From an uncultured bacterium (GTDB taxonomy: Bacteria; Cyanobacteriota; Vampirovibrionia; Gastranaerophilales; Gastranaerophilaceae), in the NCBI GenBank assembly GCA_949293185.1, contig CASFCQ010000009.1:1-43179 (forward strand): a DNA stretch of 43,179 bases, read 5' to 3'. The notes under the pieces were generated by a model. It saw only the letters and a list, made by a program, of their open reading frames with translations. It was not told the origin of the DNA and did no database searches. Of this stretch, positions 1 to 7,738 are shown in pieces (position 1 is the stretch's first letter; each line of letters starts with the position of its first letter). The translations under genes and the position numbers were made by a program.

Positions 1-211
1 TAGAATAAATTTTGCATCCACTTCACTACGTTACGGTCTGTCAAAATTCACTCTAAAAACTAACAGTGTTTAATCGTATTCCTGCGGCAGAGCCGCTTAT
101 ACTGCTTACGCAGTTTTAATTTATTTATTATTTATTATTTATTTTATTTCTTATATTAAGTAAGAGTTATTTCGCCACCATATTACATAACATATACAAG
201 GATGACGTTAG
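1..211. other. Intergenic left edge with two short hairpins and an AT-rich simple tract
   Basis: No credible gene is visible before the M16 peptidase stop. Two short inverted repeats sit close together: GCGGC at 84-88 pairs with GCCGC at 92-96, and ACTGC at 101-105 pairs with GCAGT at 110-114. They are followed by a low-complexity run of TTA/TTTA units at about 119-150. Neither hairpin has a clean T-run, so they are not convincing terminators for the minus-strand peptidase gene. The stretch could be a degenerate intergenic repeat. The window edge prevents judging its full extent. Confidence 0.4.
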
Positions 212-2860
212 CTATTTTATATTTTTCAAACAGTTTTGCGGAGCTACTATAGTAAATACGTATGGTTGTTCAAAGTATTTGTTAGCAACGCGTATGATGT
301 CTGTAGCTGTTATGCTTTTTACAAGCTCGGGGAATTTGTTTATATAATCATATCCTCTGCCTGAAAGTTCAAACCAGCCGAGAGTGGAAGCTTTTTCCAT
401 ATTAGTTTCCTGTGACAGTATAAAATTGCCGAGGATTTTGTCTTTTGCCTCCTGCAGCTCTTTATCTGAAACAAACTCTTTTTTCAACAGGTTAACCTGT
501 TTTAAAAGTTCGTTTTTGGAATGCTGTGCAGTTTGCGGGTTTGTGCCTATGTAAAGAACAAATATCCCTTTGTTTACATTTGAGGCAAAGCTTGAACCTA
601 CCTGATAAGCCAGCCCCTGTTCATCTCTTAGCCTGTTGAAAAGTCTGGAGCTCATGCCGCCGCCGAGAATAGAATCAATGACCTGCAAAGCAGCCACATC
701 CTTCTGGTTTTCTACTCCGTCAGTGAGCCAGCCCATTACTATCCATGCTGCTTCTGAGTCTTTGGATTTTTTGACGGTTTTGTTTGCGTTCAGCGGTTTG
801 AAAACATTTTTGTATGTGCTGTAATCAAATTTTTTGGCGTTTGTTTGTTTATCTAAGCAGAAAATTTCTGTAACCGCATTGATTATATCGCTGTCATTAA
901 CGTTACCGTTTACTGATATTACAAGATTTTCGGGATAGAAAAGTGCGTTGTAATATTCGGTAACGTCTTTATGGTTTATTGTCGGGATTGTTTTTTCCAG
1001 AATTTTGCCGGTAACGCCGTAAGGTGTGCCTTGCCAGATTGCGGTTTTAAATTCTTCCAGAGCAACGTTCACAGGCAAATCTCTGTTTCTTTGAATTGCC
1101 TGCAGTTTTTCTTTTTTTACTTTTTCAAGCTGTTGTTCATCAAGAGAAGCATTGTTGACTATTTCATTTAACAGCTCAAAAGTCAAAGGCAAATCGTTTT
1201 TTGTAGTTTTTATTGCAATGCTGAACATATCTGAACTGTTGGAGGGTTCAATAATTATGCCGTTTTGTTCCATTGTCTGGGACAAATCAAGTGCTGAATA
1301 TTTTTTTGTTCCCTTTAACATAAGTGTTGAGGTTATTGAGCCGAGCCCCGGTTTTTTTTCTATATAGTTGCCGCCTTTTGAATAAACAGTCATTGCCACA
1401 ATATCGTTAAGGTGATTGTGGTTGATAATGAGATTTATGTTACAGGGTAGCTTGTATTGAGAAATTGTTTTGTCTTTTTTTACAAGCACCGGTTTGTTCG
1501 GGTGAGTGTGTTTTTTTACATTGCTTATTGGTTTTGTGTTTTCCTGACAAGTTTCATCCGGCAGCATTATAGAAACAGCTGCCTGATTGGGGTTGAGGTA
1601 TTTTTTTGCAACTCTTATAATATCATTTTTTGTCACTTTGTTTATGTTTTCAATGTATTCGTCATAGTATTTGGAATCTCCGTACACAAGCGTTGTGTAT
1701 CCGAGTTCGTTTGCTATGTTAGAGGTGGATTCTCTTGAATAGAAGGTATCTCTCTCGATTATACTTTTGGCTTTTTGAATCTCTTTTTCGTCAAAGTTTC
1801 CGTTTCTTATTTTTTCAATTTCGTCAAAAACGGCTTTTTTAACTTTTTCTTTGTTTATAGGAATAAAGTTTGCACTGACATATAAAATACTGTCATCTTT
1901 CATGGAAGCATGTCCTGCGCCTATACTGTAAGCCAGCTGTTGTTGTTCTTTGACTGATTGATATAATTTAGAAGAGCGGCCGTCGCCAAGCAATGTTGCA
2001 AGTACATCAAGAGCATAGCTGTCAGAACGGTCCTGCTGGGGAACGCCTCTGAAACCTATCATCATATAGCCTGTTTTTACTTTGTCATGGGCGGTTACTT
2101 CTTTTGATTTTTCGAGGTATTTATCCTGTTTGTATTCAGGAAGTTTTGTTTTTTTAGCTTCTTTTTTGTTGAAGTCGTGTTTTATTATCTTCAAAGCTTC
2201 CTGAGTATTAACATCTCCGACAACAACGGTTATCATATTGGACGGGTTGTACCATGTGTTGTAAAAATACAATATTTCTTCTCTCGGGATGTTTTCTATA
2301 ATTTCTTTTTTGCCGATAACCTGTCTTTTGTACGGATGATTCTGGTAGAGTGATTTTATCATGTTTTCGTACAATTTGTTTTCAGGGTTGTCATTGGTTT
2401 TAGAAATTTCTTCTATAACAACTTTTCTTTCTTTTTCGAGTTCTTTATCAGGGATAAGCGGATTGAGCAGCATATCGGCGTGCAAATCCATAGCGAGGTT
2501 AAAATATTTAGACGGAATTGTTATGTAATAGTGTGTAAAATCTTTGCTTGTTGCAGCGTTTGTCATTGCACCTTTGGATTCAAGTATTTTGTCAAACTCG
2601 CCTGTAGGGTGTTTTGTTGTTCCTTTAAAAAACAGGTGTTCCAAAAAATGTGCAACACCGTTGTTTGTATCATTTTCATTGATAGAACCCGTTTTTATCC
2701 AGGTATCTATAGTGACAATCGGGTTGTCATGGACTTCTTTAATTATAACGGTTTGTCCGTTATCGAGTTTAAAGGTTGAATAGTCCTGCGCAAAAACACA
2801 CTGGGCAAGGCTGATAAATACTACAAAAACTAAAACTGCAAGATTTTTTATATTTTTCAT
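212..2860 (-). CDS. Secreted two-domain M16 family zinc metallopeptidase
   Basis: This is an insulinase/pitrilysin (M16) peptidase of 882 residues, expected to cut peptides outside the cytoplasm. Residues 1-24 form a signal peptide (basic start, hydrophobic core, AQ after the probable cleavage site). The catalytic HxxEH signature is at H71-E74-H75. A downstream glutamate at about 151 has the 76-residue spacing typical of the third zinc ligand. A second M16 half follows. It lacks HxxEH (the equivalent stretch reads GSITSTLMLKGT) but keeps the C-terminal R/Y-type motif (SSRLFNRLRDEQGLAYQVG). One active and one inactive half are therefore fused, where many bacteria use two separate genes. The ATG at 2860 is preceded by AAGGACG, a good ribosome site. 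The gene diverges from the hybrid-cluster-like gene, with about 150 bases shared between them. Confidence 0.93.
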   Translation of the reverse strand: MKNIKNLAVLVFVVFISLAQCVFAQDYSTFKLDNGQTVIIKEVHDNPIVTIDTWIKTGSINENDTNNGVAHFLEHLFFKGTTKHPTGEFDKILESKGAMTNAATSKDFTHYYITIPSKYFNLAMDLHADMLLNPLIPDKELEKERKVVIEEISKTNDNPENKLYENMIKSLYQNHPYKRQVIGKKEIIENIPREEILYFYNTWYNPSNMITVVVGDVNTQEALKIIKHDFNKKEAKKTKLPEYKQDKYLEKSKEVTAHDKVKTGYMMIGFRGVPQQDRSDSYALDVLATLLGDGRSSKLYQSVKEQQQLAYSIGAGHASMKDDSILYVSANFIPINKEKVKKAVFDEIEKIRNGNFDEKEIQKAKSIIERDTFYSRESTSNIANELGYTTLVYGDSKYYDEYIENINKVTKNDIIRVAKKYLNPNQAAVSIMLPDETCQENTKPISNVKKHTHPNKPVLVKKDKTISQYKLPCNINLIINHNHLNDIVAMTVYSKGGNYIEKKPGLGSITSTLMLKGTKKYSALDLSQTMEQNGIIIEPSNSSDMFSIAIKTTKNDLPLTFELLNEIVNNASLDEQQLEKVKKEKLQAIQRNRDLPVNVALEEFKTAIWQGTPYGVTGKILEKTIPTINHKDVTEYYNALFYPENLVISVNGNVNDSDIINAVTEIFCLDKQTNAKKFDYSTYKNVFKPLNANKTVKKSKDSEAAWIVMGWLTDGVENQKDVAALQVIDSILGGGMSSRLFNRLRDEQGLAYQVGSSFASNVNKGIFVLYIGTNPQTAQHSKNELLKQVNLLKKEFVSDKELQEAKDKILGNFILSQETNMEKASTLGWFELSGRGYDYINKFPELVKSITATDIIRVANKYFEQPYVFTIVAPQNCLKNIK

Positions 2861-3008
2861 AATCCGTCCTTTTGATTTTCTTATTTGATAACAAATTATA
2901 CTATATATTTTATTTTCTACGCATAGTCTTAATAGATGTTATATAGATTATTTTTTTATAGCTCTGCCGGTTAATGGTTTAAATCTTTAATCCGGTTAAC
3001 ATGCAGTT

Positions 3009-4619
3009 ATGATTAACAAATTTTCGGATAAAAACTTTTGGACTGATGATAATATGTCATACAACGATTGTGCAATAGAAGGATTTTGCAGTATAGATCC
3101 TATTGTTTACTCGCTTATGGAGGTTTTGCTTTATGAATTAAAGCAGATTACTTACTATTACATAAAAATGCAGGAACTCGGCTATGAAAATAAAGAGCTT
3201 AAAAATCAGATTATAAACTATTTGTCTGTCGTGTTAATCGGGTACGAATTTAACCGCAAGGAGTTTGAAGATTTGATTTATAAAATCCACAGCGAAAAAG
3301 AATCCGTTAAAGAAGCTTATATTGCAGTATGTGACAAGGAAAACATAGACTGCCAGATTTTAAAATCCAATATAGATTTTAAAAAGTTTAATATGTCGGC
3401 TATTGTGCAGCAGGGAGAACAGCAGGCTGTTTTAAGAAACAAAATTTTAAACTCTGATGTAAAAAATATCTATGAAATAATTCTGAATCTGATAAAAAGT
3501 GCAAGTATAAGGCTTGTGGAGCTAAAATCTTACACAGATGACTATGTTCCGGAAGAAGACGCAATATTAAAACTGTTCAACAGTTTGAATTTTTCAACAA
3601 TACAAGAGTCAAAGCTGATTAGAAAAATTAATGACTTTGCAAAAATAAATTTTGAAATCCATCAAAAATTACACAGACTTAAAGAAGAGTATTACGGCAA
3701 AATTTCTCTAAACGATGTACAAATCGGTGTTGATAAAGGTAAGTCCATACTTGTGTCAGGTCAAAACCTTAATGATTTAGAAAATCTTCTGGAAACTTTA
3801 AAGGACACTGACATAAATGTTTACACCCACAACGGGCTTATTGTTGCACATGCTTATCCTAAGTTTAAAAACTTCCCTAACTTAAAGGGGCACTATCAGA
3901 TGTCGCTTGATAATGTGCAGTATGATTTTACCTCATTTAAAGGAGCTGTTCTTGTTATCAGAGATTTTCAGTATCTTTTAGACAGACTTTATCGCGGCAG
4001 AATATTCACCACAAATATAATCGGCGGCAAAGGTATGACACGTGTTGAAAACAATGACTTTTCAAAGCTTATTCAAACAGCACAGGAAAGCGAAGGCTAT
4101 AAAGACAACCATAGAATAACCACCGTAAAAGTAGGTTACGATGAAAATCTTGTTATGCAAAAAGTTGATGAAGTCATTGAAAAAATTGAAAACAAGGAGA
4201 TAAAACATCTCATAATCGTGGGGCTTTTAAATCATGCTGCAATGCACAGCGAATATTTCAGCGAAATGGAAAAACATCTTGGCGATGATTATTTTGTCAT
4301 AAGTACTGTAATGACCTCCAAAAAGAACAATGTGTTGTATTTTGATTCCTTTTTTAATTCTTCTTTGATTTACAAGATACTTACGCACATTAAAAATCAT
4401 ATTGATTTTGAAAAATTTCCCGTGAGTGTATTTATTACAACATGCAACATGCATACAATGTCGCATTTGTTTAATCTGCGTTATCTCGGGATAAAAAATA
4501 TATATCTTCCTGTGTGTACAGCCAATATTTTGACACCTAACATGCTTGAATTTTTAAAATCAAAATTTAATGTAAGACAGGTTTCTTCAAACCCTCAAAA
4601 AGATTTAAAAGACCTTTAA
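3009..4619 (+). CDS. Hybrid-cluster-protein (prismane) homologue lacking the cluster ligands
   Basis: The fold assignment rests on long collinear similarity to hybrid cluster proteins (hydroxylamine reductase family). N-terminally there is a C-x5-C-plus-helix pattern (C21, C27). Then come KSILVSGQNLNDLENLL (245-261), NVYTHNGLIVAHAYPKF (270-286), RIFTTNIIGG (331-340), and a C-terminal RYLGIKNIYLP...TPNMLEFLKSKF block. Compared by eye with the family, all eight ligands of the hybrid Fe-S-O cluster are replaced: His by Q252, Glu by G276, four Cys by F320, L407, M435 and F449, Glu by N480, and Lys by H482. Of the four N-terminal cubane Cys, only the last two remain. The frame is intact over 536 codons, so this is a maintained protein and not a decayed gene. 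Hydroxylamine reduction is not expected, and its present role is unknown. No clear ribosome site precedes the ATG. Its stop directly abuts the stop of the convergent hydrolase gene. Confidence 0.78.
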   Translation: MINKFSDKNFWTDDNMSYNDCAIEGFCSIDPIVYSLMEVLLYELKQITYYYIKMQELGYENKELKNQIINYLSVVLIGYEFNRKEFEDLIYKIHSEKESVKEAYIAVCDKENIDCQILKSNIDFKKFNMSAIVQQGEQQAVLRNKILNSDVKNIYEIILNLIKSASIRLVELKSYTDDYVPEEDAILKLFNSLNFSTIQESKLIRKINDFAKINFEIHQKLHRLKEEYYGKISLNDVQIGVDKGKSILVSGQNLNDLENLLETLKDTDINVYTHNGLIVAHAYPKFKNFPNLKGHYQMSLDNVQYDFTSFKGAVLVIRDFQYLLDRLYRGRIFTTNIIGGKGMTRVENNDFSKLIQTAQESEGYKDNHRITTVKVGYDENLVMQKVDEVIEKIENKEIKHLIIVGLLNHAAMHSEYFSEMEKHLGDDYFVISTVMTSKKNNVLYFDSFFNSSLIYKILTHIKNHIDFEKFPVSVFITTCNMHTMSHLFNLRYLGIKNIYLPVCTANILTPNMLEFLKSKFNVRQVSSNPQKDLKDL

Positions 4620-5255
4620 TTATAAAATGTTAGAACCAAAATAGCAGTTGTATTTTTTTTCGTAACCTATACTGGTTTTTGAATCATGACCCGGGTAAAC
4701 ATCTATGTCATCATCCAGTTTAAACAATTTTTCTTTTATAGAGTTGCTCAATTGTGCAAAACTTCCGCCTTCAAAATCCGTTCTGCCAACAGAAGTATAA
4801 AACAAAGTATCGCCGGAAAAAAGCAGCTTCCCAACTAAAAAACATACGCTGCCGGGGGTATGTCCGGGTGTATGGATAACTTTTATTTCTTTATCACCGA
4901 TTTTGAATGTATCTTTTTCCGTAAAAGTTTTTAAATTTTCGGGCGGAAGTGCATTTTCTGCAAATCCGAAACGCTCTAATTGTTTTGGTAAATTTTGAAC
5001 AAGGTATTTGTCCTCTTCATGCACATAAACAGGTACATCAAAAACTTCCTGAGCATCTTTTTCTCCTAAAATATGGTCAAAATGCCCGTGAGTGTTTAAA
5101 ATATATTTTAAAGAAGCATTGTTTTTTTCAAGTTCATCTTTTATTGCGCGGTAATCTCCGCCTAAATCAATTATTACAGCCTCTTTTGACTCCTCATCAA
5201 TAAGCAGATAAGCATTTGTGCCTATAAGACCGAGCGGAAAAGTTTTTACAATCAT
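4620..5255 (-). CDS. Metallo-beta-lactamase-fold hydrolase (glyoxalase II-like)
   Basis: This 211-residue protein has the complete metal-binding set of the MBL-fold hydrolases: THGHFDH at 55-61 (HxHxDH), H132 in HTPGHTPGS, D149 in FSGDTLF, and H190 in YPGHDSKTSIG. The order and length match the YcbL/glyoxalase II-like group, which hydrolyses thioesters such as lactoylglutathione or related small substrates. The actual substrate cannot be read from sequence. It is cytoplasmic, with no signal peptide. The ATG at 5255 follows a GGGGAT ribosome site at about 7 bases. It is the last gene of the prfA-era-small-protein-hydrolase run on the minus strand. It ends at the base next to the stop of the opposing hybrid-cluster-like gene, leaving no room for a separate intergenic terminator. 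Confidence 0.9.
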   Translation of the reverse strand: MIVKTFPLGLIGTNAYLLIDEESKEAVIIDLGGDYRAIKDELEKNNASLKYILNTHGHFDHILGEKDAQEVFDVPVYVHEEDKYLVQNLPKQLERFGFAENALPPENLKTFTEKDTFKIGDKEIKVIHTPGHTPGSVCFLVGKLLFSGDTLFYTSVGRTDFEGGSFAQLSNSIKEKLFKLDDDIDVYPGHDSKTSIGYEKKYNCYFGSNIL

Positions 5256-5285
5256 TATTTATCCCCGTAAACTAACCGGTATCGA

Positions 5286-5567
5286 TTATATCATAAAATT
5301 TACGGATTGTTTATTTGCGTCCAGTTCTGCCTGCTGGGTGGGTGTTCGTTTTTCCGGAGGGATGCTTTCAAGCTTTGCAATTCTTTTTTGTACAAGTCGT
5401 GTTCTAAGATTATCAAAAAGACGGGACAAAAAAGATTTTTTTTGCGGTTTTGAGTCTCCACCAACAACGTCGCCTACTTTTACACTCGCAATGACCGGTG
5501 CTGTGTGCTGCTGCCAGTTTTGAGACGGTTTTGGCATTGAAGAAAGTAAACTTGTACCTGCGACCAT
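5286..5567 (-). CDS. Small basic hypothetical protein
   Basis: I do not recognise this 93-residue protein. The frame can be extended upstream to 5606, but the ATG at 5567 is preferred. AAAGGA lies six bases upstream of it, whereas the longer version has no ribosome site and adds an atypical N-terminus. The first half is low-complexity and probably flexible. The second half (SFLSRLFDNLRTRLVQKRIA, then a Lys/Glu/Gln-rich stretch) is likely helical and basic. There is no signal peptide or membrane segment. It sits between era and the MBL-fold hydrolase in the same direction with short gaps, so it is probably co-transcribed with them. Confidence 0.6.
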   Translation of the reverse strand: MVAGTSLLSSMPKPSQNWQQHTAPVIASVKVGDVVGGDSKPQKKSFLSRLFDNLRTRLVQKRIAKLESIPPEKRTPTQQAELDANKQSVNFMI

Positions 5568-5640
5568 GATTTTCCTTTCATAATACGTTGATATTATAAA
5601 ACACAAAATGAATTTTTTTTGCTATTTGCATGGAAAATCT

Positions 5641-6528
5641 TTACACCCAGTTTTCTAAGTCAGGAGTCTTTTTACGCCAATCTTTAGATACTTTGACATT
5701 TAGTTCCAGAAAAACTTTTTTATCAAGCATTTTTTCTAGTTCCAGCCTTGCCTGCGTGCCTATTTTTTTGAGCATTTGCCCTTTTTTACCTATCATAATG
5801 CCTTTTTGGCTGTCGTGTTCAACGTGTATAACAGCAGAAATCCTGTCTATATCTGCTTTTTCTTCGTATTTTTCGATAATAACAGCCACACTGTGAGGGA
5901 TTTCATCTTTTGTATTTAGCAGAATTTTTTCTCTGATAATTTCCTGCGCAATTGAGCGCATGCTTTCATCCGTAAGGTCATCTTCATCGTATATCGGTGC
6001 ACCTTCAGGAAGTTTTCGCATAATTGTTGAAATAAGCGTGTCGATATTTCGTCCTGTTTGGGCAGAAATCCTTGCTGTAGGAAGATTTGTATCAAACAGC
6101 ATTTTGTATGTAAGTATGTTTTGCTCTTTTTTTATCGGGTCTTTTAGCTTGTCAACTTTATTCAAGACTATAATAACAGGGATATTGGTCTTTTTAAGCA
6201 GATTTTCAACAATCCACTTGTCTCCGGCACCTGCCGGCTCTGACGCATCGACAATGAACAAAATCAAATCAGCATCAGGGATTGAACATTTCGCTTCGTC
6301 CATAAGGAATTCGCCGAGTTTGTCAACAGGCTTGTGAATCCCAGGAGTGTCAATAAAGACAATCTGCCCTTCTGCATTTGTATAAATACCTTTGATTCTT
6401 TTGCGTGTTGTTTGTGCCTTATCGGTTGCAATGACTATCTTTTGACCGATAACAGTATTGAGCAGGGTTGATTTGCCCACATTGGGTCTGCCAATAACTG
6501 CTACAAAACCTGATCTAAACTCTTTCAT
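5641..6528 (-). CDS. era: GTPase Era
   Basis: Era is an essential GTPase that binds the 3' end of 16S rRNA during 30S ribosome maturation. The 295-residue length is typical. G1 is GRPNVGKS at 13-20, G3 is DTPG at 60-63 followed by the Era hallmark IHKP, and G4 is NKVD at 123-126. A C-terminal KH domain is indicated by the IGKKGQMLKKIGTQARLELE stretch and the VFLELNVKVSKDWRK end. The ATG at 6528 follows AGGTGATTT, and this ribosome site overlaps the prfA stop. The gap to prfA is only 10 bases, which suggests one transcript and translational coupling. Confidence 0.97.
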   Translation of the reverse strand: MKEFRSGFVAVIGRPNVGKSTLLNTVIGQKIVIATDKAQTTRKRIKGIYTNAEGQIVFIDTPGIHKPVDKLGEFLMDEAKCSIPDADLILFIVDASEPAGAGDKWIVENLLKKTNIPVIIVLNKVDKLKDPIKKEQNILTYKMLFDTNLPTARISAQTGRNIDTLISTIMRKLPEGAPIYDEDDLTDESMRSIAQEIIREKILLNTKDEIPHSVAVIIEKYEEKADIDRISAVIHVEHDSQKGIMIGKKGQMLKKIGTQARLELEKMLDKKVFLELNVKVSKDWRKKTPDLENWV

Positions 6529-6538
6529 AAATCACCTG

Positions 6539-7621
6539 TTAATTGATTTCTGCCAGTTTTTCAAGTTTAAGTTTCTGGTCGTGTTCCATAAGCAGGTTAA
6601 TCAGCTCATCAAGGTCGCCGTCAATAACTGTCCATACGTTAAGGTTTTGACCTATACGGTGGTCAGTAAGGCGTCCCTGCGGGAAGTTGTATGTTCTGAT
6701 ACGTTCGGAACGATCACCTGTACCTACCTGAGAACGTCTGAGGTCGGTTATTTCCTGCATTTGTTTTTGTGTTTCTATATCGTATAATTTTGCTTTCAAA
6801 ATTTGCAGTGCGCGTTCTTTGTTTTGAAGCTGAGAACGTTCTTCTGTACAGAAAATCATAATACCTGACGGTTTGTGGAATACTCTTACCGCTGTCTCTA
6901 CCTTGTTAACATTTTGTCCGCCCGCACCGCCTGAACGCGCTGTGGAAATTTCAAGGTCATTTGGGTTCAATTCTATTTCAACATCGTCGACTTCCGGCAT
7001 AACAGCTACTGTTGCAGTTGATGTGTGAACTCTGCCCTGGGATTCTGTTTGCGGAACACGCTGTACACGGTGTACACCGGATTCATATTTTAATTTAGAG
7101 TAAATGCTGTCGCCTTTGATTGAGATAATAACTTCAGAAACCCCGCCGGCTTCGCAATCTGTTTTGCTTAAAATTTGTGATTGCCAGCCTTGTTTATCTG
7201 CGTAGCGCAGATACATTCTCATAAGGTCGCCCGCAAATATGTTAGCTTCGTCACCGCCTGCACCGCCTCTGATTTCGAGCATAATATCTTTGTCATCCAT
7301 AGGGTCGCGCGGAAGCAGAAGAACTTTCATTCTTTCTTCAAGTTCTTTGTTTTTAGCTTCGTTAGAATCGATTTCGCCATGGAGATACTGTTTCATCTCA
7401 GGGTCGCTTTCTGATTTTAAAAGTTCTTTTGCGTCTTCGATGGCATCTGTATTGTCTTTCCACTGATGATATACATCAACGGTTTCTTCCATTGCTTTTC
7501 TTTGTTTAGACAAATCTCTAAACTTTTCATAATCTGCAATTACATCCGGATCTGACAAAATTTTGCCAAGTTCAACATATTTTTCTTCTATTTGAAGAAT
7601 TTTATCTAACATATCTTTCAT
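6539..7621 (-). CDS. prfA: Peptide chain release factor 1
   Basis: RF1 recognises UAA and UAG stop codons and triggers peptide release. The 360-residue protein contains the universal GGQ motif ([11 protein letters not shown], near residue 232), whose glutamine acts at the peptidyl-transferase centre. The stop-recognition tripeptide is PQT (in [18 protein letters not shown], near residue 188). This PxT form marks RF1 and excludes RF2, which has SPF. It is the first gene of the prfA-era run. It reads away from the GH57 gene's terminator, so its promoter should lie in or near 7622-7680. Confidence 0.97.
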   Translation of the reverse strand: MKDMLDKILQIEEKYVELGKILSDPDVIADYEKFRDLSKQRKAMEETVDVYHQWKDNTDAIEDAKELLKSESDPEMKQYLHGEIDSNEAKNKELEERMKVLLLPRDPMDDKDIMLEIRGGAGGDEANIFAGDLMRMYLRYADKQGWQSQILSKTDCEAGGVSEVIISIKGDSIYSKLKYESGVHRVQRVPQTESQGRVHTSTATVAVMPEVDDVEIELNPNDLEISTARSGGAGGQNVNKVETAVRVFHKPSGIMIFCTEERSQLQNKERALQILKAKLYDIETQKQMQEITDLRRSQVGTGDRSERIRTYNFPQGRLTDHRIGQNLNVWTVIDGDLDELINLLMEHDQKLKLEKLAEIN

Positions 7622-7678
7622 AGTGTGCGTATTCCCTATCTGTTTGTTATTTTATAATAACTCAAGCAAAATTTTAAT

Positions 7679-7717
7679 AAAAGCCCATGTCTTACATAGT
7701 AGCAGACAAGGGCTTTT
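7679..7717 (-). terminator. Rho-independent terminator for the GH57 gene
   Basis: AAAAGCCCATGTCT at 7679-7692 pairs with AGACAAGGGCTTTT at 7704-7717, with one mismatch in 14 and an 11-base loop. On the minus strand the hairpin follows the GH57 stop by about 20 bases and ends in a T-rich run. It sits between GH57 and prfA and separates the two minus-strand transcripts. Confidence 0.8.
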
Positions 7718-7738
7718 TATTAAGTATTTTCTTTTTTG

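Noticed and set aside
119-150. CRISPR-like or tandem repeat at the left edge
   Set aside because: It is a simple TTA/TTTA tract without repeat-spacer structure.
2480-2779. Plus-strand open frame inside the M16 peptidase gene
   Set aside because: Antisense to a strong conserved gene, with no ribosome site and no recognisable motif; it is a frame shadow.
3009-4619. Active hydroxylamine reductase call for the hybrid-cluster homologue
   Set aside because: The family similarity is real, but the residues that bind the cluster appear replaced, so the enzymatic label is not supported.
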